A stretch of DNA of 60,733 bases, from contig VFGY01000038.1 in assembly GCA_009392195.1 (NCBI GenBank), positions 1-60,733 of the forward strand, read 5' to 3'. This DNA comes from SAR202 cluster bacterium (GTDB taxonomy: Bacteria; Chloroflexota; Dehalococcoidia; Lucifugimonadales; OSU-TB39). Under the pieces are notes generated by a model that made no database searches, was not told the DNA's origin, and saw nothing but the letters and a program-made list of their open reading frames with translations. Positions 36,123 through 44,483 of this stretch are shown here, piece by piece (position 1 is the first letter of the stretch; each line of letters opens with the position of its first letter). The position numbers and the translations under genes are program-made.

Positions 36123-37610
36123 TTAATTATTATAATCAAGCGCTACTGAAAATCCTGTGACGGTTGGTTTTTGGTTACAATCTATTTCTTGTCGACTATC
36201 CAAACTGATTTTCACATTGTTATGAGCTTTAATGTGGGTACCATCAAATAAAAGAATTCTTTCTGAGTCAATTTCAGATGGGATTTCTCTTAAAAACCCA
36301 GATAAGTTATTGTTAATTGTCAAATGTATGTTGTGTGATGGAGGAAGATTTTCAACATTTACGGAAACAGATATATTAATTTTTGAATTGGGTTCTTCTA
36401 GTAAAGGTTCTGAAATAGATATTGATAAATCCAACTCGCTATCGTTCTTATCGAAAGTGAGGGGGAGTTGAACTTCTGGTATTGCATTGCTGAATGCAGC
36501 ACCTAATTGAGAAAAATAGTTTCTTCTAGTGAAATTATCAATTTGATATTTTTTGTTACTATTTTTCAAATTATCCAAACTAGCGATTTCATTTAACATA
36601 GAATGCTTCCATTTGGTATCTATGCTGTGGTAGTTAAATAGGTAAATCCCATCGCTCTTTTTATTTAAATATTGGGTTGCGATTCCACGAACTTCATCAT
36701 CGTCTTTAGTTGGTCTTAAACGTTCGATGCAGCCCAATATCTTAATGTCAGAATTTTTTGCAACAGCAACAAATTCATCAATAGGAGTTGAATAAGGAAT
36801 AAAACCCCCACCAGCTATAACTATGTCAACCAATTGTTTTTTCATCCATTCTTCCACATCAAGACCAATTCGGGCAGAATCATACAAAGTAGGCGGAACT
36901 CTTACTGCTAACTTAACATCCCTACCTGTCGATAGTATTACTTTATCGATTTTATCTTTTACTTTTTTTACCAAGTCAGTAGCTAAGTGCCTATTGTCAT
37001 ATGCTTCTTCTACACGGAAAAAAGCAGGATGCCTGAACCAATCAAGTTCAATGCCGTCTACATCAAAATTTTCAACAAGTTCAGCTATGATACTTAATCT
37101 GTGATTTCTAACTTCAGGATAAGCAAAATCCATCCCAGTTCTTATGCCATGTTCGAGTGTTCCTTTTTCGAGTTTTTCTCCAGGTCTGCCAATAAGAAGG
37201 TCAGGACGCTCTCTTCTGAACCTTCCATAAGTTGGTGAATTTATATCTATCTCATAATGTTCATTCATACGTAGCGAAGGGAAAAATTTTATTCCTGCTT
37301 CGTGACATAATTTTGACAATCCTGTGACGGGTCCACCGCACTCATCTATAAGTGATTGAAGGTTTGCAGCACGCATTTTTGTACTTTCATCGGGATTTTG
37401 GTATCCATCTCCGATACGTTCCCCTATTTTTGTTTCATAATCGTAAACTTCATGACCTCCTACAGACCACAATAATGTAGTTAAAGGTGTATCTTTATAA
37501 GTGTCAATCATCTTATTTTTTAAATCAGATAATTTAAGTAAATGTTCTTTTTGATTTATTATTTCTCCATCATCGTTTACGAATAGCTCTATTTGCTTAG
37601 ATTTAACCAT
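36123..37610 (-). CDS. Putative TIM-barrel glycoside-hydrolase-like protein (GHL10-like)
   Basis: A 495-residue protein that I assign only loosely. A barrel of about residues 40-340 contains LCHEAGIKFFPSLRMNEHYEID, GMDFAYPEVRNHRLSIIAELVENFDVDGIELDWFRHP and VDIVIAGGGFIPYSTPIDEF. The DGIELDWFRHP stretch, with acidic Glu/Asp at a strand end, is typical of GHL10 and related putative glycoside hydrolases. A beta-rich C-terminal domain (about 370-495) may bind carbohydrate. No signal peptide is seen, so it is probably cytoplasmic. It follows a sugar-epimerase-like gene and a DapA-like aldolase, suggesting a sugar or sugar-acid pathway. The function is unproven. Confidence 0.65.
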   Translation of the reverse strand: MVKSKQIELFVNDDGEIINQKEHLLKLSDLKNKMIDTYKDTPLTTLLWSVGGHEVYDYETKIGERIGDGYQNPDESTKMRAANLQSLIDECGGPVTGLSKLCHEAGIKFFPSLRMNEHYEIDINSPTYGRFRRERPDLLIGRPGEKLEKGTLEHGIRTGMDFAYPEVRNHRLSIIAELVENFDVDGIELDWFRHPAFFRVEEAYDNRHLATDLVKKVKDKIDKVILSTGRDVKLAVRVPPTLYDSARIGLDVEEWMKKQLVDIVIAGGGFIPYSTPIDEFVAVAKNSDIKILGCIERLRPTKDDDEVRGIATQYLNKKSDGIYLFNYHSIDTKWKHSMLNEIASLDNLKNSNKKYQIDNFTRRNYFSQLGAAFSNAIPEVQLPLTFDKNDSELDLSISISEPLLEEPNSKINISVSVNVENLPPSHNIHLTINNNLSGFLREIPSEIDSERILLFDGTHIKAHNNVKISLDSRQEIDCNQKPTVTGFSVALDYNN

Positions 37611-37656
37611 TATTAATAGATACTCCTGTTAGTTTTTATATAGAAGATTAAAAAAT

Positions 37657-38502
37657 TTATAATTGGTCGATATATTTCAATTCTTCTTCTAGTTCAGCTA
37701 TCCCGTGGAAATGCTCTAATAGGATTGTGGCATCAAGCCTTTTGATTTGTTCGTGCATTATTTTTGGTAGAGTGCCTCTACCTACGCTTAGGTGAGAATC
37801 TTTTCTGCCGCGATTGTCATAAAGGTAATTATCACTCCAGTGAACATGACGTATCAGTTCAGGTCGTTTTAGAAAAGCCATAACACGTTCTTTTCGTTTT
37901 ACATCATCTTTAAATTTGTGAGCGTAAGTGCACGTGTGGCTAGAATCTAAGCATAGAAAAACATTTTCCAAATTTACATCTTCACATATGTTTATCCATT
38001 CTTCGGGTGAAGCGCCGAAACTGATATTCATTTTGCTCCAGTCTATTTTTTCCTCATCCAAATCCTCTGCTCTCGTAAATGAAGCATTCATGTTTTCAAT
38101 TACAATCTCTAAACTAAATTGGTTAGCAAACTTACCTATTTCTTGAATAGCTTGTATCATTAATTCGTAATCACCTTCCCTTCCAGAAGTTTGGGTCTCA
38201 TCAAACCACTGTTTTTGAGGAGGATGGAGATTGACCTGTTTTATAGTAGGATGCATCTCTAGTTTCGAAATATAGTCTTTAAGAAGTGAGATAGCATTAA
38301 CTCTATGTTCGGTATCTTTTGCGGCGTAATTTAATCGTAACCCATTTTTTACATACGGTGCATGAGCGCTGATTAACATGGGCGATAGTTCGTTAGGAAT
38401 CGATGGGTCAGTAGTAGCGTGTAATTCCGCTTTAAGGTTTAGTCGCGTTAAATCTATTATTCCAACATCAGTTGGAGCAGATAAAGGGTGTTTTGTGGAC
38501 AT
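37657..38502 (-). CDS. Sugar phosphate isomerase/epimerase-like TIM-barrel protein
   Basis: Member of the xylose-isomerase-like/AP-endonuclease-2 TIM-barrel superfamily, 281 residues. Features include LEIVIENMNASFTRAEDLDEEKIDW, NVFLCLDSSHTCTYAHKF, RHVHWSDNYLYDNRGRKDSHLSVGRGTLP and ATILLEHFHGIAELEEEL, giving the metal-binding Glu, Asp, His and Glu set. I chose ATG 38502 because AGGAG lies five bases upstream; an earlier in-frame start (38544) would overlap the dapA-like gene. It lies between the aldolase and the glycoside-hydrolase-like gene and may act on a keto sugar or sugar acid. Confidence 0.75.
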   Translation of the reverse strand: MSTKHPLSAPTDVGIIDLTRLNLKAELHATTDPSIPNELSPMLISAHAPYVKNGLRLNYAAKDTEHRVNAISLLKDYISKLEMHPTIKQVNLHPPQKQWFDETQTSGREGDYELMIQAIQEIGKFANQFSLEIVIENMNASFTRAEDLDEEKIDWSKMNISFGASPEEWINICEDVNLENVFLCLDSSHTCTYAHKFKDDVKRKERVMAFLKRPELIRHVHWSDNYLYDNRGRKDSHLSVGRGTLPKIMHEQIKRLDATILLEHFHGIAELEEELKYIDQL

Positions 38503-38530
38503 CTTTTCTCCTAAAGCTATGGTTAAAGAA

Positions 38531-39400
38531 TTACAAATCAGCAATAATGTCAGCTACATTTTTTCTAATGGCATCATCTATTGGTGGGAATGGTTTTCTA
38601 GGATTACCGCAATCAATTCCAAGCCTTTCACTAACGATTGCTTTTATACTAGGGAAGTATTCATATTCCAATAATTTATTTGCGTGTGTTAACGCTTTTT
38701 GTTGTGCTGTTTTAGCTTTTTCAAGATTGCCATTTTTGAAAGAGTTCCATATTTCAACATAGATTTCAGGTAGAGCACATGGAGGTCCATCTATCATTCC
38801 GACTGCGCCTATGCTTAGGGCAGGCAGCAATAGTGCATGGCTACCTGTGAAACAATCAAGTCCCATATCAAGGAAGTTTCGGACGTTTTGAAATATGAAT
38901 GAAGAATGTTTTAAGCCTTTTAATTGTGGTACTCCATTTTTAATTTTGCTCATTAGTTCAGGTGTGATTTCGACCTGTGTTGCTTGAGGTAAATTATAAG
39001 CAAATAATGGTAGGTTGGCTGCGTCTCCCACAGCTTTATAGTGGTCCACAATGGATTGGTCAGGTTGGGCATAAAAATATGGAGGAACGCAACAAATCGC
39101 CTCAACCCCGACTGAAGCGGCATGTTTGGCCAGTTTGACTGCTCTATCAGTTGTAGGAGCTCCAACATGCATAATGTTTTTTATCCTACCTGCATTTTGA
39201 TCAGCAGCTATTTCAGCGATCCGCATATTTTCTTCATCCGTCAGGAATATACTTTCTCCAGTACCACCTGCTACCCAGAACCCGTGAACACCTGCTTTTA
39301 TGTTGAATTCTATTACCTGCCTGAAAGCCTTTTCATTTAATTTACCATCTTTGTCCATTGGGGTTATAAGCGCCGGGTATATTCCTTCAAAATCAGCCAT
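38531..39400 (-). CDS. DapA/NanA-family aldolase, probably sugar-acid specific
   Basis: Class I aldolase of the dihydrodipicolinate synthase/N-acetylneuraminate lyase family, 289 residues. It has GIYPALITPMDKDGKLNE, WVAGGTGESIFLTDEE, the Tyr in LPLFAYNLP and the Schiff-base Lys in LKGLKHSS. In true DapA the loop after the Tyr reads YNVPxR with Arg binding the carboxylates; here it is YNLPQATQ, so lysine biosynthesis is less likely than cleavage of a keto-deoxy sugar acid. The next genes (sugar epimerase-like, GH-like) agree. It may begin the four-gene minus-strand run ending at fabI. Confidence 0.8.
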   Translation of the reverse strand: MADFEGIYPALITPMDKDGKLNEKAFRQVIEFNIKAGVHGFWVAGGTGESIFLTDEENMRIAEIAADQNAGRIKNIMHVGAPTTDRAVKLAKHAASVGVEAICCVPPYFYAQPDQSIVDHYKAVGDAANLPLFAYNLPQATQVEITPELMSKIKNGVPQLKGLKHSSFIFQNVRNFLDMGLDCFTGSHALLLPALSIGAVGMIDGPPCALPEIYVEIWNSFKNGNLEKAKTAQQKALTHANKLLEYEYFPSIKAIVSERLGIDCGNPRKPFPPIDDAIRKNVADIIADL

Positions 39401-39584
39401 GTGTTATCTCCATGTTTATTAGTTTATATTCGAAGGAAAATATTGTAGCATGACTTCTAAACTATTGTTATCTAGATAAGCGATTCTTGTGACGGAATTT
39501 TAAGCTAGTTGTCATTTGAATGTAAATAAAACATCGGTGGTCTGGTTTTAAATCTAAAGCAGTATAAATATAGGGAGTTATTCC

Positions 39585-40997
39585 ATGAAAATGTATGTTA
39601 GTGGGAAATGGATAGAATCTACCGAAACTATAAATGTGGTTAATCCATATGATTCGCAAATTATCGATACAGTTCCGAAAGGGAATTTTCACGATGTTGA
39701 TAAAGCTATCGCGAGCGCTGTTAGGGGTTCTGAAGTTATGGCTGCATTACCTGCTTATAGAAGATTTGAGATATTAAGAAAAACAGCTGATCTTTTGGAA
39801 GAAAGAATAGAGGAATTTGCAAAAATCATTACTCAAGAGGAAGGTAAAACAATTAATGAGGCTAGAGGTGAAGTACAAAGAGCTGTTCAAACGATAAGTT
39901 TATCTGGTGAAGAAGCCAAACGACTTTACGGAGAAACTATCCCTTTGGATGGCGCCCCAACATGGAGTGGACAATTCGGATTTACAATACGTATTCCTGT
40001 TGGAGTTGTTGCAGCTATAAGTCCATTTAACTTCCCGTTGAATCTTGTTGCGCATAAAGTTGGTCCAGCTATAGCAGCAGGGAATTCTGTTATTGTTAAG
40101 CCGGCAACAGATACTCCATTATCGGCTTTGAAGCTTACAGAAATTTTACTCGAATCAGGATTGCCTGAAGAAGGGATTCAGTGTATTACTGGTACTGGGT
40201 CGAGTATTGGCGATAATTTGGTATCTGACAAACGTATTAGAAAGATTACATTCACTGGTAGCCAAGAAGTTGGCGAGCATATTTGTAAAGTAGCTGGGCT
40301 AAAAAAAGTCACTATGGAACTTGGTTCAAATTCTCCGCTAATAATTATGCCTGATGCTGATATAGAAAAAGTAGCCGCCGCTACAATTTCAAGTGGTTTT
40401 TCTAATGCGGGTCAAGTTTGTATATCTGCGCAAAGAATAATAACCCATGAAAGCATTTATAGTGATTATTTGGATGAATTATCTTCTCAGGTTAACGCTA
40501 TGAATGTAGGAGATCCACTTAACGAATCAACTCTAATGGGACCAATGGTGAGGGCTGAGGATGCATCTAGAGTAAATGAATGGATACAAACTGCTGTCGA
40601 ATCAGGTGCAAGAACGTTGGTTGGAGGAGGATTTTCAGGTGCTGTGCATCAACCTACAGTTGTCGCCGATGTTGATCCTGATATGAAGATATCCTGCGAA
40701 GAATTATTTGGTCCAGCAGTAGCTGTTACGCCGTGTTCAAACATAGACCAAGCGATTGAATTGGCTAATGATACAAATTTTGGACTTAGCGCTGCAATAT
40801 TCACCCAAGACATCGATGTAGCTATGAGATTTGCAAAAGACGTACATTCTGGCAATTTGATGATCAATTCTGGGCCTCAATGGAGGACGGACTTGATGCC
40901 TTATGGTGGAGTAAAAGACAGCGGGATGGGTAAAGAAGGCCCTAAATATGCAATAGAAGAGATGACCGAATTAAAAATGGTAGTATATCATCCATAA
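39585..40997 (+). CDS. NAD(P)-dependent aldehyde dehydrogenase
   Basis: Oxidises an aldehyde to its acid. The 470-residue enzyme has AAISPFNFPLNLVAHKVGPAIAAGN, KPATDTPLSALKL, the general base Glu245 (MELGSNSPLI), the nucleophile Cys279 (AGQVCISAQR) and the C-terminal MPYGGVKDSGMGKEGP. It most resembles lactaldehyde/glyceraldehyde-3-phosphate-type ALDHs, and the compact length lacks N-terminal targeting. Substrate is unproven. A small ABM-like gene follows by 61 bp, and the divergent sugar-acid genes suggest a common catabolic setting. Confidence 0.88.
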   Translation: MKMYVSGKWIESTETINVVNPYDSQIIDTVPKGNFHDVDKAIASAVRGSEVMAALPAYRRFEILRKTADLLEERIEEFAKIITQEEGKTINEARGEVQRAVQTISLSGEEAKRLYGETIPLDGAPTWSGQFGFTIRIPVGVVAAISPFNFPLNLVAHKVGPAIAAGNSVIVKPATDTPLSALKLTEILLESGLPEEGIQCITGTGSSIGDNLVSDKRIRKITFTGSQEVGEHICKVAGLKKVTMELGSNSPLIIMPDADIEKVAAATISSGFSNAGQVCISAQRIITHESIYSDYLDELSSQVNAMNVGDPLNESTLMGPMVRAEDASRVNEWIQTAVESGARTLVGGGFSGAVHQPTVVADVDPDMKISCEELFGPAVAVTPCSNIDQAIELANDTNFGLSAAIFTQDIDVAMRFAKDVHSGNLMINSGPQWRTDLMPYGGVKDSGMGKEGPKYAIEEMTELKMVVYHP

Positions 40998-41058
40998 TGG
41001 ATAGTATTTGCCAGAGAGTAGAAAAATTTCTGATAAAAAAGATAAAAGAGAGGATTAA

Positions 41059-41340
41059 ATGAAAGCAGCTTCAAGGACAGTCGTCCAAATTAAACCCGAA
41101 AAGCGAAAGGAAGTTGATGATTTCATGAAGGAAAAGGCTGAAGATATTTCTAATATAGAAGGTCTTATTACATGGGGCTATATAAACACTGGGGAAAATG
41201 AAATTACTGTTATAGCTGTCTATGATAACCAAGATGATGCAGAGAAAGCTACCCCATATGTGAATACACTGCTGGGCGCCGCCGCTCCGTTAGTATCTGC
41301 TCCTCCGGTACGCAATATTTATGAAGCCCATTGGTACTGA
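41059..41340 (+). CDS. Small dimeric alpha-beta barrel (ABM-like) protein
   Basis: A 93-residue protein predicted to form a ferredoxin-like dimeric alpha-beta barrel. Residues such as RTVVQIKPEKRKEVDDFMKEK, IEGLITWGYINTGENEITVIAVYDNQDDAEK and the hydrophobic C-terminus fit the ABM/quinone-monooxygenase superfamily, but I see no catalytic motif and do not name a function. GAGAGGATT lies a few bases before the ATG. It follows the aldehyde dehydrogenase in the same direction. Confidence 0.6.
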   Translation: MKAASRTVVQIKPEKRKEVDDFMKEKAEDISNIEGLITWGYINTGENEITVIAVYDNQDDAEKATPYVNTLLGAAAPLVSAPPVRNIYEAHWY

Positions 41341-41396
41341 TAACTAATTTGTGAATCTGAGTAAAATATATTTGAAGGGACTTACAGAATGTCTAG

Positions 41397-41427
41397 TATA
41401 ATATTACCAATCAGAATCTGTTATAAT
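41397..41427 (+). promoter_or_regulatory. Two TATAAT boxes upstream of the IscA-type gene
   Basis: Perfect TATAAT boxes occur at 41397-41402 and 41422-41427, 25 bases apart; the second has TG one base upstream (extended -10). TTGAAG at 41372-41377 could serve the first with a long 19-base spacer. They precede the ATG at 41458 by 30-55 bases. Confidence 0.5.
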
Positions 41428-41457
41428 AATAGAAGTTTTCTGTTATAGGAAGTATTG

Positions 41458-41811
41458 ATGAGTCAAACTAAAGAACAAAAACCTTTAACTATAACCATAA
41501 GTGAAGAAGTGGTAGAACATGTAAGTCGTTTTGCTCAAAATTCTGGTAAGCCAGGATCTAATTTACGAGTTGCAGTAAAGGGTGGAGGGTGTTCTGGTAT
41601 GACTTATGTACTTGACATCGTCGAGGAACCCAAAGAGGGCGACAAAATAATAGAAGATAATGGGTTAAAATTGTTTGTAGATAAAAAATCCTATGTCTTT
41701 TTAGCCGGAACTGTCCTTGAATATTCAGGTGGATTGAATGGAAAAGGGTTTGTTTTTAATAATCCTAATGCAAAAACCACTTGTGGATGTGGAACCTCTT
41801 TTAGCGTATAG
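41458..41811 (+). CDS. Iron-sulfur cluster assembly/insertion protein (IscA/ErpA/HesB type)
   Basis: A-type carrier that hands iron-sulfur clusters to apoproteins. The 117-residue protein has the three conserved cysteines: KGGGCSGMTYVL and the C-terminal CGCG of TTCGCGTSFSV, with FVDKKSYVFLAGTVLEYSG in between. ATG 41458 is preferred, with AGGA (41447-41450) seven bases upstream; an in-frame TTG lies one codon earlier. Clients in this window include LipA and QueG. The gene is on the plus strand beside ygfZ, which also serves iron-sulfur enzymes. Confidence 0.92.
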   Translation: MSQTKEQKPLTITISEEVVEHVSRFAQNSGKPGSNLRVAVKGGGCSGMTYVLDIVEEPKEGDKIIEDNGLKLFVDKKSYVFLAGTVLEYSGGLNGKGFVFNNPNAKTTCGCGTSFSV

Positions 41812-41910
41812 GTAATTATCTGTTAGCTAGCTTTGTTGTAATTATAGTTTTTGAAATCACCATTTTTGAAAAACGGATATGAATGCCCTTTATATTTTTG
41901 AGTTTTAATA

Positions 41911-42909
41911 TTGAATCAAGTAACGGCAAATAGCGAAATTGAACAATATAAATGCTTGATGGAAAGCTGTGGTTTAGTTCGAATGGATAGTATGGGTGTC
42001 CTTTCGGCCCAAGGTGACGATGTACTTGATTTGATAGATAGACTTTCAACCAACGATATTACCAAATTAGAAGATAATTCTTGGATAGACACTGTATTAA
42101 CGACAAATAAAGGTAGAATTGTCGCTCAAATTAGATTACTAAAATCTTCTGGTAGCCTTCTAATTTCATCTGAAAAAAAAGTTTTATCTGAGATTGTTGA
42201 ATGGATTGACTTCTATACTTTTTCCGAAGAAATTGAATTAGAAAACAAAAGTGAAATGTTTTCTTTATATACACTAATAGGTCCACATGCTGAGATAGGT
42301 GCAAAAAAGATAACTAATTTAGCAAATATAAATACTAGAGTTGGTTATTCGGTTTCAACAAGTTTTAATCAAATGGATTTAATATTAAATTTCGACCAAA
42401 TTGCTGGCATACCTAAGGTAGATATGGTTTTTGATAAAAAGCTTGAAGAGCGATTTGTTGACCTTGTGAAAAAGCAAGAAATAAATCAAGTGACATCTAA
42501 AATATATAATATTTTGCGAATTGAAAATAGGTTGCCGATGCACGGTTTAGAATTAAGTGATAAATATAATCCGCTAGAGGCTAATCTGTTGAGTAATATA
42601 AGTTTCAATAAAGGATGTTATGTGGGCCAAGAGGTTGTAGCAAGATTAAATGCTTATGATAAAGTCAGAATGCAATTAGTTTTTTTGTATATAGATAAAA
42701 AGTATAATCCTGCAAAAGATATGATCGTTATGTCAGATTCCAACGAAGTCGGGGTGTTAACCTCTTTTGAATTTTCTTCCTTTGCCGATAAGTGGGTTGC
42801 ATTAGCATATATAAAGAAATCATATTGTAGTAGCGAGATCGGGTTTTATTTGGAAGGTAAAGATGGGAAATCCAAGTGCGAAATTGGAAATTTTGGATTA
42901 ACAGATTAA
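41911..42909 (+). CDS. ygfZ: YgfZ/GcvT-like folate-binding protein
   Basis: Tetrahydrofolate-dependent factor that supports repair or assembly of iron-sulfur enzymes. The 332-residue protein carries the signature KGCYVGQEVVAR (about residues 232-243) and the N-terminal GDDVLDLIDRLSTNDI followed by VLTTNKGRIVAQIRLLK, like the GcvT fold without the glycine-cleavage motifs. The start is a TTG at 41911 without a strong ribosome-binding site. Its stop TAA overlaps the FabL stop from the other strand. Placement beside an IscA-type gene fits. Confidence 0.85.
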   Translation: MNQVTANSEIEQYKCLMESCGLVRMDSMGVLSAQGDDVLDLIDRLSTNDITKLEDNSWIDTVLTTNKGRIVAQIRLLKSSGSLLISSEKKVLSEIVEWIDFYTFSEEIELENKSEMFSLYTLIGPHAEIGAKKITNLANINTRVGYSVSTSFNQMDLILNFDQIAGIPKVDMVFDKKLEERFVDLVKKQEINQVTSKIYNILRIENRLPMHGLELSDKYNPLEANLLSNISFNKGCYVGQEVVARLNAYDKVRMQLVFLYIDKKYNPAKDMIVMSDSNEVGVLTSFEFSSFADKWVALAYIKKSYCSSEIGFYLEGKDGKSKCEIGNFGLTD

Positions 42910-43679
42910 GGCATTGGTTGAGGTGGTAATAACGATACGCCTCCGTCTATTACAATGGTTTGACCTCTGATCATATTTGCCTTTTTGCTGCACAGAAAAT
43001 TAACTGCATCCGATATATCTTGTTCGCTGACCATTTTCCCTGCAGGGTTTTTTGAACCAGATTCGAGCATTTGTTTAGAGTTTGGGAAATGATTAAGTGC
43101 ATCAGTTTTGACATATCCACCTGCAACAGCATTGACGGAAATTCCTAATGGAGCAAGTTCGACAGCCAAATATCGAGTTACAGCTTCCAGTGAAGCCTTT
43201 GAAACTCCTACTGCAAAATAATTGGGCAGTACTATTTTACTTCCTAAACTTGTTAAGTTAACTATGCAACTTCCAGGTTGCATGTAAGGGATTGATTCTT
43301 TTGTGCATAACCATGGCGCCTTAGCGTTAATATCCATGGTCCAATCCCAATGTTTAGTAGTAAGTTCAGTTGCGGGTTTATTTATTCCTGAAGCGGCGTT
43401 GTTTATAAGATAGTCGATTTTATTGAATTTTCCTCCAACCTTTTTGAAAAAGTTGGAAATGTTGGATGAGTCGCCTAAGTGAGCTTTAAAACTTATACAC
43501 TCAACTCCTAAGCCAATAATGTCATTTTTCGTTTTATTCGCTGCTTCAGTATGACGTAAATAATTAAATGCGATGTGTGCACCTTGCCTAGCAAAGTCAA
43601 GGGCGATGGTACGCCCTATACCTCTAGATCCGCCTGTTATCACGGCGATTTTATCTTTAAATTGCTTATTTGTTTCCAT
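42906..43679 (-). CDS. fabL: Enoyl-[ACP] reductase III-like SDR (FabL type)
   Basis: A 257-residue short-chain dehydrogenase resembling Bacillus subtilis FabL. Shared segments include NNAASGINKPATEL, HWDWTMDINAKAP, the Tyr154-x6-Lys161 pair in YFAVGVSKASLEAVTRYLAVEL, and KADMIRGQTIVIDGG-like text (KKANMIRGQTIVIDGG). FabL proteins use NADPH to reduce enoyl-ACP. A 3-oxoacyl-ACP reductase role cannot be excluded for an SDR, but resemblance to FabL is unusually strong. It follows fabG by 27 bp in the fab run, making a second enoyl reductase beside FabI. Confidence 0.82.
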   Translation of the reverse strand: METNKQFKDKIAVITGGSRGIGRTIALDFARQGAHIAFNYLRHTEAANKTKNDIIGLGVECISFKAHLGDSSNISNFFKKVGGKFNKIDYLINNAASGINKPATELTTKHWDWTMDINAKAPWLCTKESIPYMQPGSCIVNLTSLGSKIVLPNYFAVGVSKASLEAVTRYLAVELAPLGISVNAVAGGYVKTDALNHFPNSKQMLESGSKNPAGKMVSEQDISDAVNFLCSKKANMIRGQTIVIDGGVSLLPPQPMP

Positions 43680-43706
43680 TGAAAAATCTTTAAAAGGATT
43701 GATGCT

Positions 43707-44471
43707 TTAAACAGCCATTCCTCCGTCTACACTAATTACTTGTCCGGTTATATATTTTGATTTTTCATCAGATAGATATAGGACTAGGTTTGATATATCA
43801 TCCAGTTCTCCAAATTTACCTTGAGGGATAGCACTCAGCCAAAATTCTTTTTGTGCATCAGTTAATATAGAAGTAGTTTCTGTTTCTAAATAACCAGGAG
43901 TAACACAATTTACAGTTATATTTCTTTTTGCAACCTCTTTGGCGACTGCTTTTGTAAAACCAATTATTGCAGCTTTTGAGGCGGTATAGTTTGATTGCCC
44001 TGGGTTGCCTCTAATACCCACAACTGACCCAATATTGATCACTCGTCCCCAACGAGTTTTCAGCATGGTTTTTATTGCAGCTCTTGTACAATAAAAAGTT
44101 CCATTTAAGTTGGTGCCAATGACATTATCCCACGCTTCATCTGACATCCTCACCAGAAGTTGATCTTGAATGATTCCTGCGTTGTTAACGAGTATATCTA
44201 GTTTACCCCAAGTTTGAATTACTGTATTCATCATAGCGTTTACTTCGTTTAATGATGAAACATCAGCTTGAACAGCAAAAGATTCAACCCCCATTGATTT
44301 AATGGTATCGCTTAGGATAATCGCGTCATCTTGAGACGATTTATAATTGATTGCAACATTGATACCGTTCTCAGCTAATTTGAGTGCTATGGATTTTCCT
44401 ATGCCTTTAGCTGCACCAGTTACAAGAGCAAATTTTTTAGTTTCGTTGGAATTTCCCACATGATTCTCCAA
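43707..44471 (-). CDS. fabG: 3-oxoacyl-[ACP] reductase
   Basis: NADPH-dependent reduction of 3-oxoacyl-ACP. The 254-residue SDR has the TGAAKGIGKSIAL cofactor loop, NNAGI, and the catalytic Ser149, Tyr162 and Lys166 (SNYTASKAAIIGFTKAVAKEVA), ending in TGQVISVDGGMAV. The N-terminal dozen residues are extra compared with minimal FabG. It lies 12 bp after plsX and is probably cotranscribed with it and with fabL. Confidence 0.92.
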   Translation of the reverse strand: MENHVGNSNETKKFALVTGAAKGIGKSIALKLAENGINVAINYKSSQDDAIILSDTIKSMGVESFAVQADVSSLNEVNAMMNTVIQTWGKLDILVNNAGIIQDQLLVRMSDEAWDNVIGTNLNGTFYCTRAAIKTMLKTRWGRVINIGSVVGIRGNPGQSNYTASKAAIIGFTKAVAKEVAKRNITVNCVTPGYLETETTSILTDAQKEFWLSAIPQGKFGELDDISNLVLYLSDEKSKYITGQVISVDGGMAV

Positions 44472-44483
44472 ATTACATTTAAA

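Noticed and set aside
38502-38544. Upstream start for the sugar-isomerase-like gene
   Set aside because: It would overlap the DapA-like gene and lacks a ribosome-binding site; ATG 38502 has AGGAG five bases upstream.
38531-39400. True DapA of lysine biosynthesis
   Set aside because: The loop after the catalytic Tyr lacks the Arg that binds the dicarboxylate, and no lysine genes are adjacent.
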